Source of the DNA: Ascaris suum
Lineage: Eukaryota; Nematoda; Chromadorea; Rhabditida; Ascarididae
Length of the DNA stretch: 64,000 nucleotides
NCBI GenBank assembly: GCA_013433145.1
Contig: CM024185.1
Location: 6,241,001 to 6,305,000 of the forward strand
Direction: 5' to 3'
The translations under genes and the position numbers were made by a program. The notes below the pieces were generated by a model. That model was not told where the DNA came from. It worked only from the letters and a program-made list of their open reading frames with translations, and searched no databases. Below are positions 15,301-31,540 of this stretch, piece by piece; the first letter of the stretch is position 1, and the number at the start of each line of letters is the position of its first letter.

Positions 15301-18300
15301 TTTTTCTGTATTTCCGTATTTCTGTCCGAATTTTTTTCTGGACTCGACTTACTACTATGTAATAAATCGAGCGCGGTCAGCAAACACTTTTCAGCAAAAC
15401 TCTTCGAAAGCTACTTGCTTTTTGAAGAAAATTGTTCTTTATATATTTATACTATTTGAGCACTGATACCCTTGTAGTGCTTGTACGCTGATACCTTCGT
15501 AGCGTTTGAAGTGACGGGAGATGTAGGCAAGGAAATCCTCGAGTCTTTGAATCTAATCGGCCAATTTATCAGCACTATCACAGAAAGCGCAACCATGCAG
15601 TTCTTAGCTCATTTTATGAAGAGATGACCGTTCAGATGATGTGTTGCATTATTACGATAACAAAATTTATTCAAATAAAGAAATTGCTCAAGTCTGCGCT
15701 TATTACTTCAGCTTTTTACAAGTAAAACTCTGCCCTACGAGCTAGTTTATTTCCCACCTCACTAGTTAGCTATTATTTAAGAACTTTACGAGTTGATTTT
15801 TTGATGATATGCGACCGTAGCGAATCACGTAATATTGATCTATTCTTATGTGACGATGGAGCGGCCGGGCATTTGGCGTAACTATAACCCATAAAATATC
15901 ATTGAAAATTGTGGGTTTATAAACCTTTATATATTTCAAAGCTACCAAGTTGTGTGCATTCATATCTTATCGTTCTTTTCTTCATTTGACATTTTATCAA
16001 GTTTCATTCACCCATTTTCCACGTCGTTCGAGACTGGGGGGGGGGGGGGGAGGGGATGTAGGCGAGGAATTTCTTCGCTCCGTCATTCTTATTGTGGTTT
16101 TCATCCAGGTCTGGTCATGGAAGCTTTCCATCCTTATTGAAGGAGCATTTTGTGTGATTGAGGAGTTCTGGTTGCAGCATGAAAAAGGCTCAGTTCTTAT
16201 GTTTGATCGTATATGCAAGTATGATTTTGTACAGAAAGCGCTTCTCGAATATCTCGACGAAGATGATTTTATTTTTATCAGAGAGCTTATCGATCCACCT
16301 ATTGAACGTTTCGTAAGCTTTTTTATTCCATCCTCTCTGTTTGCTTGCTATTTTTGAATAATGAGTGCAGTTCAATATATATTTTCTTGTATATTAAAAT
16401 CTTAGTTAAAAAAGTTGACTTGAATAATCAGCGAATCTACGTTAGTTTATTGGTATTGGCTGAATTGGCTTCTTACAAGTCTGCCAATATGCCGACAAAT
16501 CGGTACGACACGTTGTAGGTTTTCGTGAGTCTTGATGGACGTTACGTGCGGATATTTTTCTGGATTTTTTTCCATTCTTACCTTTTTCTTTCTCAGTATG
16601 ATTACTTCTGCTATGTTCAAATTATGGCACAAAATGATTTATTTGTGGAACTTGATACATTTGGTTAATTTTATGAGGAAAATTGAAAGTACAAAATTCA
16701 CTTCACATATTTCTGTATGGAATGAGCTGCGGAATTTTATGTTTTTATTGGAATGAACATATAAAAACACGTAATAATATGTGTTCGTTGTGCAGTTTTG
16801 CAATGCCGGCGAGGGTCGTTACAGAAAACGGCTTCTTCTGACTGAAAACTGAAAGCATTTGAATGTTCCCGGATAACCAAAAATTAATTCGTGCGGTATT
16901 GGAGCGGTCTTCTCTACGATGTCTATCAGGAACCACTGAGGAATTATTGACACGGAAAACCTCTATATTCTGTTTGATCGGAGGAGTTCTGTTGCCATCC
17001 TGTTAAAATTCTAGAGGGGAAATATTTGCTGCCGCCGTGTGTCTGTTCGCAGTCTAAATGAGGCTACACTATCGTTCACCTGTTATACAATATTGCCGCA
17101 TTGAAACGTTGATGTGATTTTCGTTTAGGGTGCTATAGATACTGTCAGAAGGTTTCATGTAGTATTTCAGCGCTGTGTACTAGGAAGGACGTTGATGTCG
17201 TCTTACATTCACCATTTTATTAAGATTTGTCCTGTTGAAGAAACTGACAGTGAAAAAAATGAAATGTGCAGTGATTTGAAGACTGAAGAGGGGAAATGGA
17301 AATACCGTGGACGTCCGTTAGAGAAGTCGTTCCTCTATGACATTGTGTCGAATTCGATTGACTCGGTGGATGTGGACAAGTTTGACTATTTGCTTCGAGA
17401 TTCGCATCATGCTGCTATCGCCATTCCTTTCAACCAGGTCGCTGATAGTATAGCTTGGTTTTTATTGAAACTCGGCCGGAGCTTGTGCTTCAGGTTTTCG
17501 ATTTTCTTGACTTCAGGCTTCTAATGAGTTGATATGTGATATGTTCTAATCTGAATTCAGCGAACGAGCCATTTTTTTGAGGGGGGGGGGAGGGGAGGGG
17601 GTTGTAATTATTGACAGTAATTGTGTCCCAAGAGGGAGCTGTCAGTGGGCTGGTTATGAAGAATAATGCTGCATGTCGAAGTAAACCTAGGTAGAAATTT
17701 GAATGAACAGAGGTGTTAGCAGTTCCGGTTTAGGTGGGTTACCTCAGTGCCTTTCAATTGTGCTTGACCTGCTTGTGATGTATCGTTGTGTCAAGTTTCT
17801 TGCCATCTCCACTTCCGTCACAGCTCATATTTTTCATATCATTTGTAAGCGTTTTCGGTGAAATTATTATTGCTATAGAATGTGAATATTTTTGCAGAAT
17901 AGTGTAATGCGTCTTATGGATTGGATGCGACCACTCGACGTTATCGAACAGTTCCCAAATGGGCGTACACTGAAATATTCAAGAATATGCTTCGCTATTA
18001 AAGTCACCGACGATGTAGATAGTGTAGGCCAGAGCAGATATATGTTACACGAGAAATTATACAGCCATCATACGGTTCGGGCATACGAGTACATGTAAGC
18101 ACTTACAGTCATATTGAATGCACTCTTTGTTAAGCAAAATTTGCCTCTATCAAGCATCATCGGATATTTCTACTTGACTCTTGTTGTACTCTTCATATCA
18201 AGCAGATCACATTTATCCGGTTGAATTAGAATTGCCATCTTTCCAAATATTCGATCACAATCTCATAGTGATGATACTCATCATAGATTGTATAGTTTTC

Positions 18301-21300
18301 AATAGTTTCTCACGCCCTTATACTGCTCTCTTCTTTTGAACTGCTTTTTTTAATTTCAAAAAAAAATTTTTTTTTTACAATTTCGATTTTTAATTGTAAT
18401 TTCTTTTTTTTTTTACAATAAGTCTTCCATCTTCTACTTTCTAAAAAAACAGATTATAAAATCTTTGAAAGTGAAAAAAAACTGAAATATTTTCGAAAAA
18501 AATCCCCTTATATTATAAAATTCGATCAGAGATCGATTGTATAAAATTTTGTTTCAGGATACTACAAGCACTAATCAGCGCTGATCCTTATTTGCAATTT
18601 GAAGGCGATGATCACCGACTCTATCAACTGTCAAGAACATACGAGAATTTAGGCGCATTTTTGAAGACCGACGATTCAATTATACAAATGGTCCTCTTTG
18701 AATATTTTATTTTTATACGAGCATTTCCGGTTTGTTAAGTGATGTTAAGTGTTAAGTTGAGAATGTGTGGGAAGCATACACTTGCACCGTTGATAGGCAT
18801 AAAAGTCAACGTAAAATCCGAGCGATAATGCTTATGACTCTTAGGAATTAGGCACTTATCGTTTTCCGGAAGTGGTTTGAACCGTTTCAACTTTTCGTTC
18901 GTGATTCTTCACTTGTACATGGGAACGAGCAACGATATCAGTAATATTTTTTCCGTTTCCATTAATTTCTGATACATAAAACTAGATTAGTGAAGCTACT
19001 TTATTTGGGCGAAACTCCAGATAAGAATGGAAACGGAACATACTGTATCAAATTTTAATGCATTTTTGCAAAGTTTATGCATATGCGGTATATGCACATG
19101 TGCGTCTATGTTTGTCTGTGTGCCTGCGTGAGCGTTTATGTTTGGAGTGAGGCGTTAATGAAGAATCCAACCACTATATTGGTGATTGCAGTTTCCTTAA
19201 ACGGTGTAAACTTTGATGTTAAATTATGCTGAGTGAAATTTCCAGGTGGAAAATTCATCGTTAGATGAACTGAAAAGTGCCCGGCGTATTCTTCGTGATC
19301 TCAGCTTTCGGATCCTTCCCAAGCTGATAGGCACTGTTATGATGAGGAATAGCAACAACTGCACTCAGGTAGTGATGTTACTGCAAGCCTTCTAGGGCTA
19401 TGCTGAAATGTGGTAGGTTGTAGATAGTGGGGAGAGAGGGGAGGGGGGGGGGGGAGTGGGAAAAATGATGTTGCTATAGTCATTATTTCTTTTAACGTTC
19501 GTTACTTTATTCAATGTGGTAATACATGGCAGATTGGTGTGAAGCTGATCGGTCGAATTAGTTGATGGTAACGATTGAGAGCCATATTGGAGGCTAGCCT
19601 TGCTAATCAATATTATTAATTTAGCTGCAAAAAACAACAATTTTTGGCTGTTATCGTTGTTTTTTTTTTGCATTTCGTCTACATAGAGTTCATGAGAAAG
19701 CAGTAATTTGTGCGTTTTATAGGTGAAACAGGTAAAGATTATGTACTACAAGGATAGTAGTTTGCGTAGGTGAAATGAAAAAGGACGACGGTCGCTGTTG
19801 TTCTCGTCCGTTGAGTGTATTTTTGTGAATTCATTGTATAAACGATATATCAATCTCTACTGTTTTCTATGGTTGTATTGAAAGCTGAAAAGCTTTTTGC
19901 GATATTCCTTAGAGAGGGAATTTATTCAATTGATCAAATAGTTGTCTAAAAATATTTCTGTAAGTATGTCGAATTCTTTGTCGTTTTCTTTTTGATTCAA
20001 TCAAATGAGAATAATTACAGGATAAGGTGAAACATCGAATTTATGAGCTTGCCGACAGTAATCTCGTATCGGAGGAGGATTTCATTGTTTGTGTAAGTTA
20101 TGATTGATTTCTTAGATGCGAAGTGAAGTAAATATTCATATGAATGCTTTATGGAAGGTAGGAATTACTTTTGAGTGATCTCATAATCACTTGCGGCCTA
20201 CTCGAAAAAGTGGGGGGGGGGGGGGGGGGAAGGGAGGCGATCGCTGAAATTGCTGCAATTCTCTCAGTTGATAGTCGTTTGCACAGAGTGTTGAAATTTC
20301 TAACTACCACGTATTACAAACATTATATCATCTTTTTTTGCAATTAATTTCAGCAGTCGTTGCAAGTGAAGAGAGTATTTCTATAGGAGCGCTATCGGAG
20401 CTGTTAAAGGACCATTGTTGATTAGGAGGACAGTAGTATTTCAGCTAATGAAGATTAATTGAGCTTTTTGAGTTTATTCTTGTGTCGATGACGGTACTGA
20501 CAATAATGATAAACTATAAACTGTTTTTTCTTTTCATACTGGTTATGACAATAAAGGTTCAGAAGCACTACTCGGAAATAATGTAGTTCGCAAACAGTAA
20601 AAGTGTCTCACTTACCATTTCACGATTTAGCTCTATTTTTATTAGACATTTCTTTTAATATTAGCAGTTTTTATTGTCAATTTTAGGCGTTTAATTAAGA
20701 ACGAGTAAGAATGAGCAATGGGTTTTTATAAATGAAGAAGTTTCTCGTAGCGATTGTTGGTTTGCCGATGCGATGAAGTAAGCAATGAAGTGGTAACTGA
20801 TCGGATCGTAGGAGTGAATTATCGCCAATTTTAGTTGGTATTTACCCTCATTTGTTTATTTTGTTGAAAATTTTATAATTTCAGATACGTAGTATGCATC
20901 GTGGTATGGGTATTGAAAAACATCCGATGAATGAAGTGCTTTTCTATGATCATAAAGCGCACTCGCAACACTTGGAACCTTACCGAATTGATCAAGCGCT
21001 CGTAAGTTCGTCTCTTAATGAATAGAAAGTTTGTCCGATTTTGGAAATTGGTCAATAAGGTTCCACCAAAACTGACTAGAAAATAAATGAGTTGGTTCTA
21101 TGGGCAAGTTTCGAATTGCCCTATATAACGGTGCAAAATTCACTCATTCAGTGAGAATATGGGAATTATTTTAGTGGTTGAACGTCTTGATGTCAGGGAA
21201 GTTGAAAGTATTTCTTGCATGAAAACCATTCCACAAATCGACTGTCAACATACAGCTGGTTGTCGCCAATATTTTAAAATTTAACGTGAATTTATTTGTC

Positions 21301-22378
21301 ATCAGTTTTAAGTTCCCTTAAATAGTGCGAAAGAATGTAGAGATCAGTTTTAGTGCATAGGGAGATCAGTTCATTTTGTTCCTATCGAAAGCTTTGCATT
21401 TCTGTCTATTCGTTAATGAACTGATCATTTAAAGAGAAGTTTAGAATGTCTTATTTGTTGTCTTCTTGAAAGTTGATGGGTCAAGGATTTTTAATGGACA
21501 CTGTTGCTTCCGGTTTTGTTGATAGTACTGATGAAAATAAACTTGACCTTTGCAGCCTTTTCTAAATTTTTGTCGTATTTAATGGACGGAAGTTACTGGG
21601 CGTTGAATATCGCAGAGATCTGTGCTAATTTTTTTTTTATTTTTGATGAGCTACGAAGAGCATTAAGTAGCGATTATGTAGTATAATTTGTTTATACTGA
21701 GTTGTATCCGAGTAATGAAATCATCGAGTTTCCCACTCCGAAATGCTCAATTCAATTGATTGATTATCACCGCTTAAATTATTTTTTTTTAAATTGTTTC
21801 TTTTTCTCACGCATCGTAATATTCTTTTCTGTGGCGATCTATGGGTTATTGTGTTGCAGTCAGTTAGGCCAAAGTGTAACTTGATTACAGCTTAAACATA
21901 AGTCATCGATGTTTGGTGGTAGCAAAAGTGTTATGATCTACGTGAATGCGGCCACTATAGCAAAGCCAAATGCAGCACAGATCATCACCGAATTACTCGC
22001 TGCGTTTGAAAAATTCACGCGCGAGGAAAGTCATGAGCACCTGGTGAAGGTGAGCAGTCGTTTTTTTTAATTAGATGAGAATGTAAACTGTAGAAAATGA
22101 CTCGGCATATTGCTGTAAGTGAAGCGGTTTAAGAGTTTTCATCATCTCAAGACTGAAGGATGTTATCCAGAAATTTGAAGTTACAGGAATCCTAGCCTAG
22201 AAGACGAACGAAAGACATGTGTCATTTCGACAGGTAATCTGTGTTTGAAAAAGTGATTCTTCTCCGCCCCTCTTTACTAATATTTTCCTTGAGATCCTTC
22301 TTTCGCTTTTCGTCGAAAACGCAGAAACGGTGGATTGGGGTGCTGTTTACTAGTGAGTCTTCTTCACCATCAAATTAG
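12304..22378 (+). CDS. SAMHD1: SAMHD1-like HD-domain deoxynucleoside triphosphate triphosphohydrolase
   Basis: Thirteen exons: 12304-12351, 13747-13913, 14516-14631, 14749-14819, 16178-16312, 17225-17437 (or from 17171), 17898-18094, 18558-18690, 19246-19368, 20021-20092, 20885-21001, 21891-22049, 22325-22378. All phases agree, giving 534 aa (552 with the longer exon 6). The family cleaves dNTPs to nucleoside and triphosphate and limits dNTP pools. [15 protein letters not shown] keeps Asp, Gln and Arg of the human GTP allosteric site (D137, Q142, R145). The HD metal site is complete: [21 protein letters not shown] and [24 protein letters not shown] and [15 protein letters not shown] also fit the family. 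The 16-residue N-terminus leaves no room for the SAM domain of vertebrate SAMHD1. The last exon, ending SESSSPSN, is the least certain. Several donors are weak (GTACCG, GTCGCT, GTCCTC). Confidence 0.93.
14341..14388. repeat. Near-perfect intronic palindrome (23-bp arms)
   Basis: Arms 14341-14363 and 14366-14388 pair with one mismatch around a 2-base spacer. The core is GCCCGCATGGGCA. A further related copy, TTACCCGCATGGGCAATCTT, follows at 14401-14420. It sits in the intron between exons 2 and 3 of the SAMHD1-like gene. It could be a small transposon relic or a cruciform or hairpin-forming sequence. Confidence 0.9.
15001..15010 (+). repeat. Poly-G tract (10 G)
   Basis: In the intron 14820-16177 of the SAMHD1-like gene, on the sense strand. 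Confidence 0.95.
16036..16050 (+). repeat. Poly-G tract (15 G)
   Basis: In the same intron as the 15001 tract, sense strand, followed by AGGGG. Confidence 0.95.
17581..17590 (+). repeat. Poly-G tract (10 G)
   Basis: In the intron 17438-17897, followed by AGGGGAGGGGG, so potentially able to form a G-quadruplex. Confidence 0.95.
19443..19454 (+). repeat. Poly-G tract (12 G)
   Basis: In the intron 19369-20020 of the SAMHD1-like gene, sense strand. Confidence 0.95.
20212..20229 (+). repeat. Poly-G tract (18 G)
   Basis: In the intron 20093-20884 of the SAMHD1-like gene, sense strand. Confidence 0.95.
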
Positions 22379-23926
22379 GGGACTTCGTCGTTTACATTCT
22401 GGTGAATGGCGACTCCATGGACGTAGTCCTGTAGAGGTATGTAGAGGTACCCTTTGGAATGGTAATAGGAGGTGTGAGTTGACCGGATGCTATGTGGGGT
22501 AGTGCGATTTAATCTTCCAATTCGCGTTGAATTGGTGCAGTTCTCTTTTACCGATTCATGTCGTCCGAAGAAGGTATTCCTTGGTGCGAGGATGTTTTTG
22601 ACAGGGATCGTTGGGCGTTTATTGTATTTGGTGAATAATTGAGTGAGCATGAGAGAAGATTCAACACTAATGCAAACTGCGAGCAGTTTTCTAACCACCG
22701 ACATATTTCGAATGGATGGAATGAGATTTCTAGGGAAAAGGAAAATGAAGTTTAAAGGTTAAGTGGTGATATGATAACATGATAACGACTTAAATTTTTA
22801 ATGATAATAATATGATAAGGATTGCTGTTTTAGAATTGCTGATTGCCGACCGATAACGTGGAGCATTTTGTGTGATAGCATCCTCGTGATGGCATCTGTT
22901 CGGTTGTATGCGTTGTGGCTTAGTCTCTTCATGAACGATCGGTGTGTGTACCTCGAAGGTTCAACTTGGTATGCATGTTGGGTCAATATTACGGCGTTTC
23001 TTTGCATGTTTATTTTTATAGATGTGTTGAGGATCAGATATCGTTTACAGTTTTGCTTTTATTATTTATAAGGTTGAAAAATGGAGTCGGGTGATGTGTT
23101 TGCTCGTGTCTGAATGAATCTGATGCCTGCTAAATTGCACTAATCTTGTTGTTGCACTAGTTGGATTCCTACACTCATTTTATTATCGTAATTAATGTAT
23201 TGCTGCATTTTTCTGAACAATTTGAGGAGATCTCAGTATATCGGCACGTGCACCGCATCTTAAGAGCACGTTTATATGTCACTCGTGGAATTGTTGCAAA
23301 AGAATCGTCATATTGTTTATGTTTCTCTTTCTAGCTTATAGTGAATGAGATGGGGCGATGAAATTCATTGCATGTGCGAAATTAGTTGAATACGAAACTG
23401 ACCGCAAGATGACCACCATTGAAAACAAAAATTCATGAATTAATAACACAGAGACATGTTAATAAATTTGAAAAAGAAATTTCTTCTATAAAACGGTCAA
23501 TTGTGGTAGAAGGATTTGTGTGGCAACATAGAAAATAATGTTGTCTAACCTTGAGTCATTGTGCGCTTAGTTGATCTGATCGATTACACTGCAAAATGCC
23601 ATATCCTTTTGTCTACTTCGGTTCATTTCTCTGTGTATTTTTTTGCACTCAATTACCTGTAATTACCTGTGAAGGTGTCATAGGTTATTAACAAGGTGTA
23701 GGATTTTATATGAATCGAAATAGAGTGATGAAGCATTTGAGCGTTATTAGCGGAGTGGTGTTTATGTTTATTGGAATATTCACGGGGAACCTTTATTCAT
23801 AGAAGAAGAAAGAAGAATGCGGTGAAGCAGTGGAGTAGAGAATAAACGCAAACGATTAAAAAAGAACATCATTAGAGAATATATCATAAAGCAGCACTTC
23901 AAAGCAAACCGCAACGCATCCATGCG
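22379..23926. other. Gene-free stretch
   Basis: Downstream of the SAMHD1-like stop. No nearby AATAAA, recognisable exon or RNA gene was seen. Confidence 0.5.
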
Positions 23927-24232
23927 TCATCGGCTAAAGTCCGCCACTTCCTGACGAATTTTCAGCAAATCATCCTTATAATAGAGCGCACATTGAAACA
24001 TTTTAGACGATACATAAAAATACAGTCAAATTCCCAGCCTTTTCAACATTTTCTCGAAGGCTATCTGCAAGGTTTTTTCCTTCAAAGAATTATTGATTTG
24101 TCGATGTGAATATCTCATATAGTGGCGATCTCGAAATGAACGATATCGAGTGGCATACACCGTGGACCTTCCGGAGTAATATCGATCGATGGTTTTTCGA
24201 TCTTCAAAAAGAATATTTTTGACGTCAATCAT
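23927..24232 (-). pseudogene. Candidate short ORF interrupted by one in-frame TGA
   Basis: On the minus strand an ATG at 24232 opens a frame (MIDVKNILFEDRKTIDRYYS onward) that stops at TGA 24028-24026. The same frame then stays open through KMFQCALYYKDDLLKIRQEV to TGA at 23929-23927. Without the single TGA it would be about 100 residues, long for AT-rich DNA. It is basic, Tyr- and Arg-rich, and then predicted helical. I do not recognise it. It could be a decayed gene, two short exons or chance; no splice sites bracket the TGA. Confidence 0.25.
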
Positions 24233-24308
24233 TTTATTCACAAACGGAAGTTACTAACGCCAAGTTTATTATATTTGATGGTATTTTTTTAGTGAAAATA
24301 CATTGCTG

Positions 24309-24385
<77 letters not shown>

Positions 24386-27016
24386 AGCATATTTGTGCCA
24401 TCTGAAAGTCAATTTGGCCGATTTAAATATTGCTTGAAGCTTTGAAAATCGATAAAAGCTTGAAAAAACACAACTTTTATAACAAAGGTGTTGTGGAATT
24501 TTCATTCGGCCCACGGGATATGCTTCAAAATTTCTTTTGTTTATTCATTCCGATTTTTTGGCTCATCTCTGTTGGCTAACTTTTGCTGATATCGATCACG
24601 GCATTTTTCTTAACAACTGAAGAAATGTGTTTAAATCCATAATTTGGCCTACAAACTTAGTCGTAACCTTCGGTGTCAATACTAAAAGATATTTTGTTGA
24701 GAATAATAATGACAATAGAACAGTGGAAGCAATAAATAACAAAAAGGGGTTAAGTGATGATATTCATATCGGATATGACTGCTGTGGAGTGTTTCTTTAG
24801 GAAAAGATTATTGCGTTGTTTGCGACTTTACTACATAATGTTGTATATTTCATCAACAGGAAATACTGAATCCTTCGTCGATAAAATTCGATAGTTTGTG
24901 ATGTGGCCGGGATGAAATATAAGGCGGATTTTGTTCTCGTTTAAAGCCGAGAGATCACCTATGGCGAACTATGAAACGTCGTTTTGCTTCCCCATGTGAA
25001 ATAAATTCCCTTTAAAGTTTTACTGAATTATGGGTCCTGAAATGAAGCTTGCATTGAAGACTGTAAGATTGCTAGTTTTTTCCCCATTTCTTAGCAGTTT
25101 TGCGAAGAGGAGAGTGTTGGAATTTTTTTTTCTCTTTCTCCTATCAAGTTGAAATTATATCAATACCAGTGATCACATCGTTTATTAGTTCATTGCTTCT
25201 AATAAAATTAATGACTTTATGCAAATCTATCGATATAGATTTGAGAGTTTTCTACTGTATAATATTCGTACATTGTGATATGTTAATTTTCTGAAGAACA
25301 GTGAAGAATCGATGCGAATCGATTGCGATAATAAATAATTATCCTCAAAGGTCTCCGATGAAAAAATGTTTTTTTTTTTGCCAATATTATCCATAATGAT
25401 TTATTTTATTATGCTGAAAAATTTCATGCACTAAAACGTTTTCACACTGCCTTTTCTTAACAAATATGGCGCAAGTGACTAGCGGTAGCCACTGGCGGAA
25501 GTGACTTCTTTCGCCATCAAGAATTCATCCAGCGAGGATATTTGGTGAGTAAAGGTTTTGCACCTGTTGGCTATAAAAAGTGGATTGATAGTGTGCGTGA
25601 AATATGTTATAGCTCATTGGCTAGCCTAAATCAAAAAAAGGAAGTATATGAATGGTGCGTTGAGTTGCAGCAATTTTTCCAGCTTGGACAGGTTGAACAC
25701 TACGAGTTTTGGATATGTTGATTTTAGTGATTAGGAAAATGATATTTGATATATTTGCGTTTTATTTCTATTGTATATTTCGATTTCATTCCGTAAAGGT
25801 TTAGTAATTTGCATATTAAAAGTGCTATAAATAATAAGAGATCGGCGTTATGTTACTTTTACAATTAATTCTAATATTGAGAGTGGTTCGGTGCGAGTTT
25901 TTCTTCCTTCCGATTGGATTATATCACCATTTTTTTTGAGTTCAAGAATCTATCATATCGGATCGATTTGTTAGAAAATGTGCTGTTTTCCACGCAAGAA
26001 GACGAAGCCAGTAAGAAAATTATAATCACTATCGTTGAGTTTCTATATTTAATTTCTTTTTTGCAAAAACTTCAATCGTTTTTGTTTCTTTTTTTTTAAA
26101 GTTTATTCCAATTAGTGAATAGTAAAAGTCTTCGGCAAAAAAAAAACTCTCGCATAAAATCTCTTTATGAATTATTTGAAAGTTCAGTTGAATTTTCTTT
26201 CAAAAATCGACCGCATATGACCCAATTATTTTCCTCGATGATTATATAAAAACAATTGATAGTATTAGAATAGCGTGTGATTAATGCAAATGTTTGCTTA
26301 CCCAAATGATTAAAGAAGTACGAACCATAATAGTATTCGTTCCCATTTATTAATTTTATTTATTTACTTTTATTTACTTTATTCAAAAAAAGCATTCATT
26401 ATGAGTAAATATTTCTTCATATAATTTCCGCCTAGGTGAAATTCTAAAAGGTTAGGGCATACGCTTTTCTCCTGCCCATCGGATGCTGATCACTTATTAT
26501 ACGCTATTTTAAAAGATCTTAATTGAGGGTATGGTCATTAGCGCATCCCTTTACGTCTAATATTTTCACCTCTTTTTTTTTGCGGCTTACATCTGCTAAG
26601 ATAGGTGGTTTGTTTTTATGGATGGGATGCCTATTTGTCTGCTCTTATATCAAAATGTTCAGTATAAAGCAAAGAGGCTGTGTGTAAGTCCATGGTAAAG
26701 GGTAAATCCGTGATACAAAGTCGACGCCATCCACTCTCTGCAAAATTGGGAACACGTCGAGCATGTCAGAGTTGAATTATTTGAGCTTGTGGTCAGTCAG
26801 CAGTGTAGTGGACCGGCACTGAGTTGACCGTTGTTGCGGATGCGTGCATGTAATATCCAGTTCGTGTTGCTTGAATACGGGTGTTGGAATATCGCTTATG
26901 AGAGGTCACCGAGTAGCTTTCTTCTCCTAAATGGATCGTCGTTGAAGTGTTGCAGTATTATCGATTAGCTGAAGATAGAGCTGCTTATGACGCTGTTGTC
27001 CTTAATTCAATTTCAG
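24233..27016. other. Gene-free stretch
   Basis: AT-rich DNA with a TA microsatellite at 24312-24380. The start exon of the Lys/Glu-rich gene may lie near its right end, but I could not locate it. No other gene is supported. Confidence 0.45.
24312..24380. repeat. (TA)n microsatellite
   Basis: About 69 bp of AT dinucleotide. Confidence 0.95.
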
Positions 27017-30111
<3,095 letters not shown>

Positions 30112-30603
30112 GAAGAGGTGTTCTCGATGTGGTACATTATTCTAGTCAACTCACGCTTATATCCTCAGCATATTGCTCATTTTTATATCTGCTACCGTGC
30201 TGCTATTTCTCTATCTCATTAAGCATTTCGACTCGAATGCCGATCGAACTCAACGAATCGAATATCCTTTTGTTGCAATTCCGATGGCGATTCAATTCAA
30301 TTGAGAGTGTTATCTGAATTGTTTAATTACGAAATTTCCAATCTTCCAAACGAAAAGGCGACGAAATTTCAAATATTTAGAGGGCGTGTGTTAACAGTAG
30401 GGAAATTTTTCAGCCTTATTGGTTGATTTTCTACGACGCTTATCATCATCACCTTTATCGATGTTTCTGTTCGAAAAAAAATCCTAGAGCCGTTCTCTTA
30501 CTTCAATGGGATAACCCAACTCACAACTAAATATTCGAGATCTGGTTACGAATTCATCCACCATATTTTCTTCGATTCTATCCATCTTCACCGGAAACGG
30601 TAA

Positions 30604-30831
30604 GAATGCTCCTGAATCGTCGAAGGGTTTAGGCGCCAGCTACGTTCCGCCTGTCGAGACTGCGTCTATGTAGGTGGTATTTATTAATTCTCTTAAAAGT
30701 CATTCATTGATACTGAGAAAATTGTACTTTCACAGTCCTGTTTTCTTTTCCGCGCTGTCCATTCATAGGTGATGCAGGAAGTTTTCAACAGACATCGTGA
30801 TAAGCGGCATCGAATAAAATAAAGGTCTGCG
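30604..30831 (+). other. Coding-like traces of uncertain status
   Basis: 30604-30672 reads KNAPESSKGLGASYVPPVET plus ASM before TAG, overlapping a GTAGGT donor. After a TTCATAG acceptor at 30768, 30769-30822 reads VMQEVFNRHRDKRHRIK and a stop overlapping AATAAA. The two do not join in a single consistent frame. They may be decayed exons or chance. Confidence 0.15.
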
Positions 30832-31239
30832 TCTGTCACGCTATAAGAGGATGACCTCTCGTTGAAGCCGAACCAGCAAAACGGTTTTGAAGTGGAACAC
30901 GCTCATCATTACATGCGCATATATTTGAGCATTTTATTACTGGAGTGGAACCAATATTGAAAGCTTATCGGTTCATTGTTTGGCCATCGGGAAATGAGCC
31001 AATTCAAACCTTGTCATGCATGAATTGGAGTGAGTCGTCGTTAGGAAATATGCTGAAGCTTTATGCTAATTGAAAGGTCTTCACTTGCTAGAGAATACGA
31101 AAGTTTGCTGAATGTTGAAAGGTGTCACGGAGATGCCCTCTCCCGAATAAAGCATTCAATCTTTCATTCTTAGCGGTGTTTCTTATTGATGTAAAGCGCT
31201 GAAGCAATAAGCTATCATTCTTTTACAGTGGACGTGGTC

Positions 31240-31540
31240 TTTACACGCTTATCGCTGGAATGTGAATGATTGTGGCCTGGTTATCATCAGGATGTGAACG
31301 ACTATGGTCTATTTACCATCAGGGTGTGATTGTGGTCGGGTTGTCACCAGGATGTGGACGATTATGGCTTGGTCATCGGGGCGTAATTGGGGCCTAGTGT
31401 GAGTGACCACAGCCTTGTTATCATTACAAAGTGAGTGGATACGAAGGTGATCAGTGGTCAGAACCTAGCTGTTCGCATACGGGTGGTTCTGGCTTCATTA
31501 TCACTGAGATGTGAATGATATCATCCTGATAACCCTTTCC
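31240..31540 (+). repeat. Degenerate minisatellite, unit about 30 bp
   Basis: Repeated GATGTGAACGACTATGG / CCTGGTTATCATCAG-like units (for example 31259, 31291, 31350) with many substitutions and some missing bases. Confidence 0.7.
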
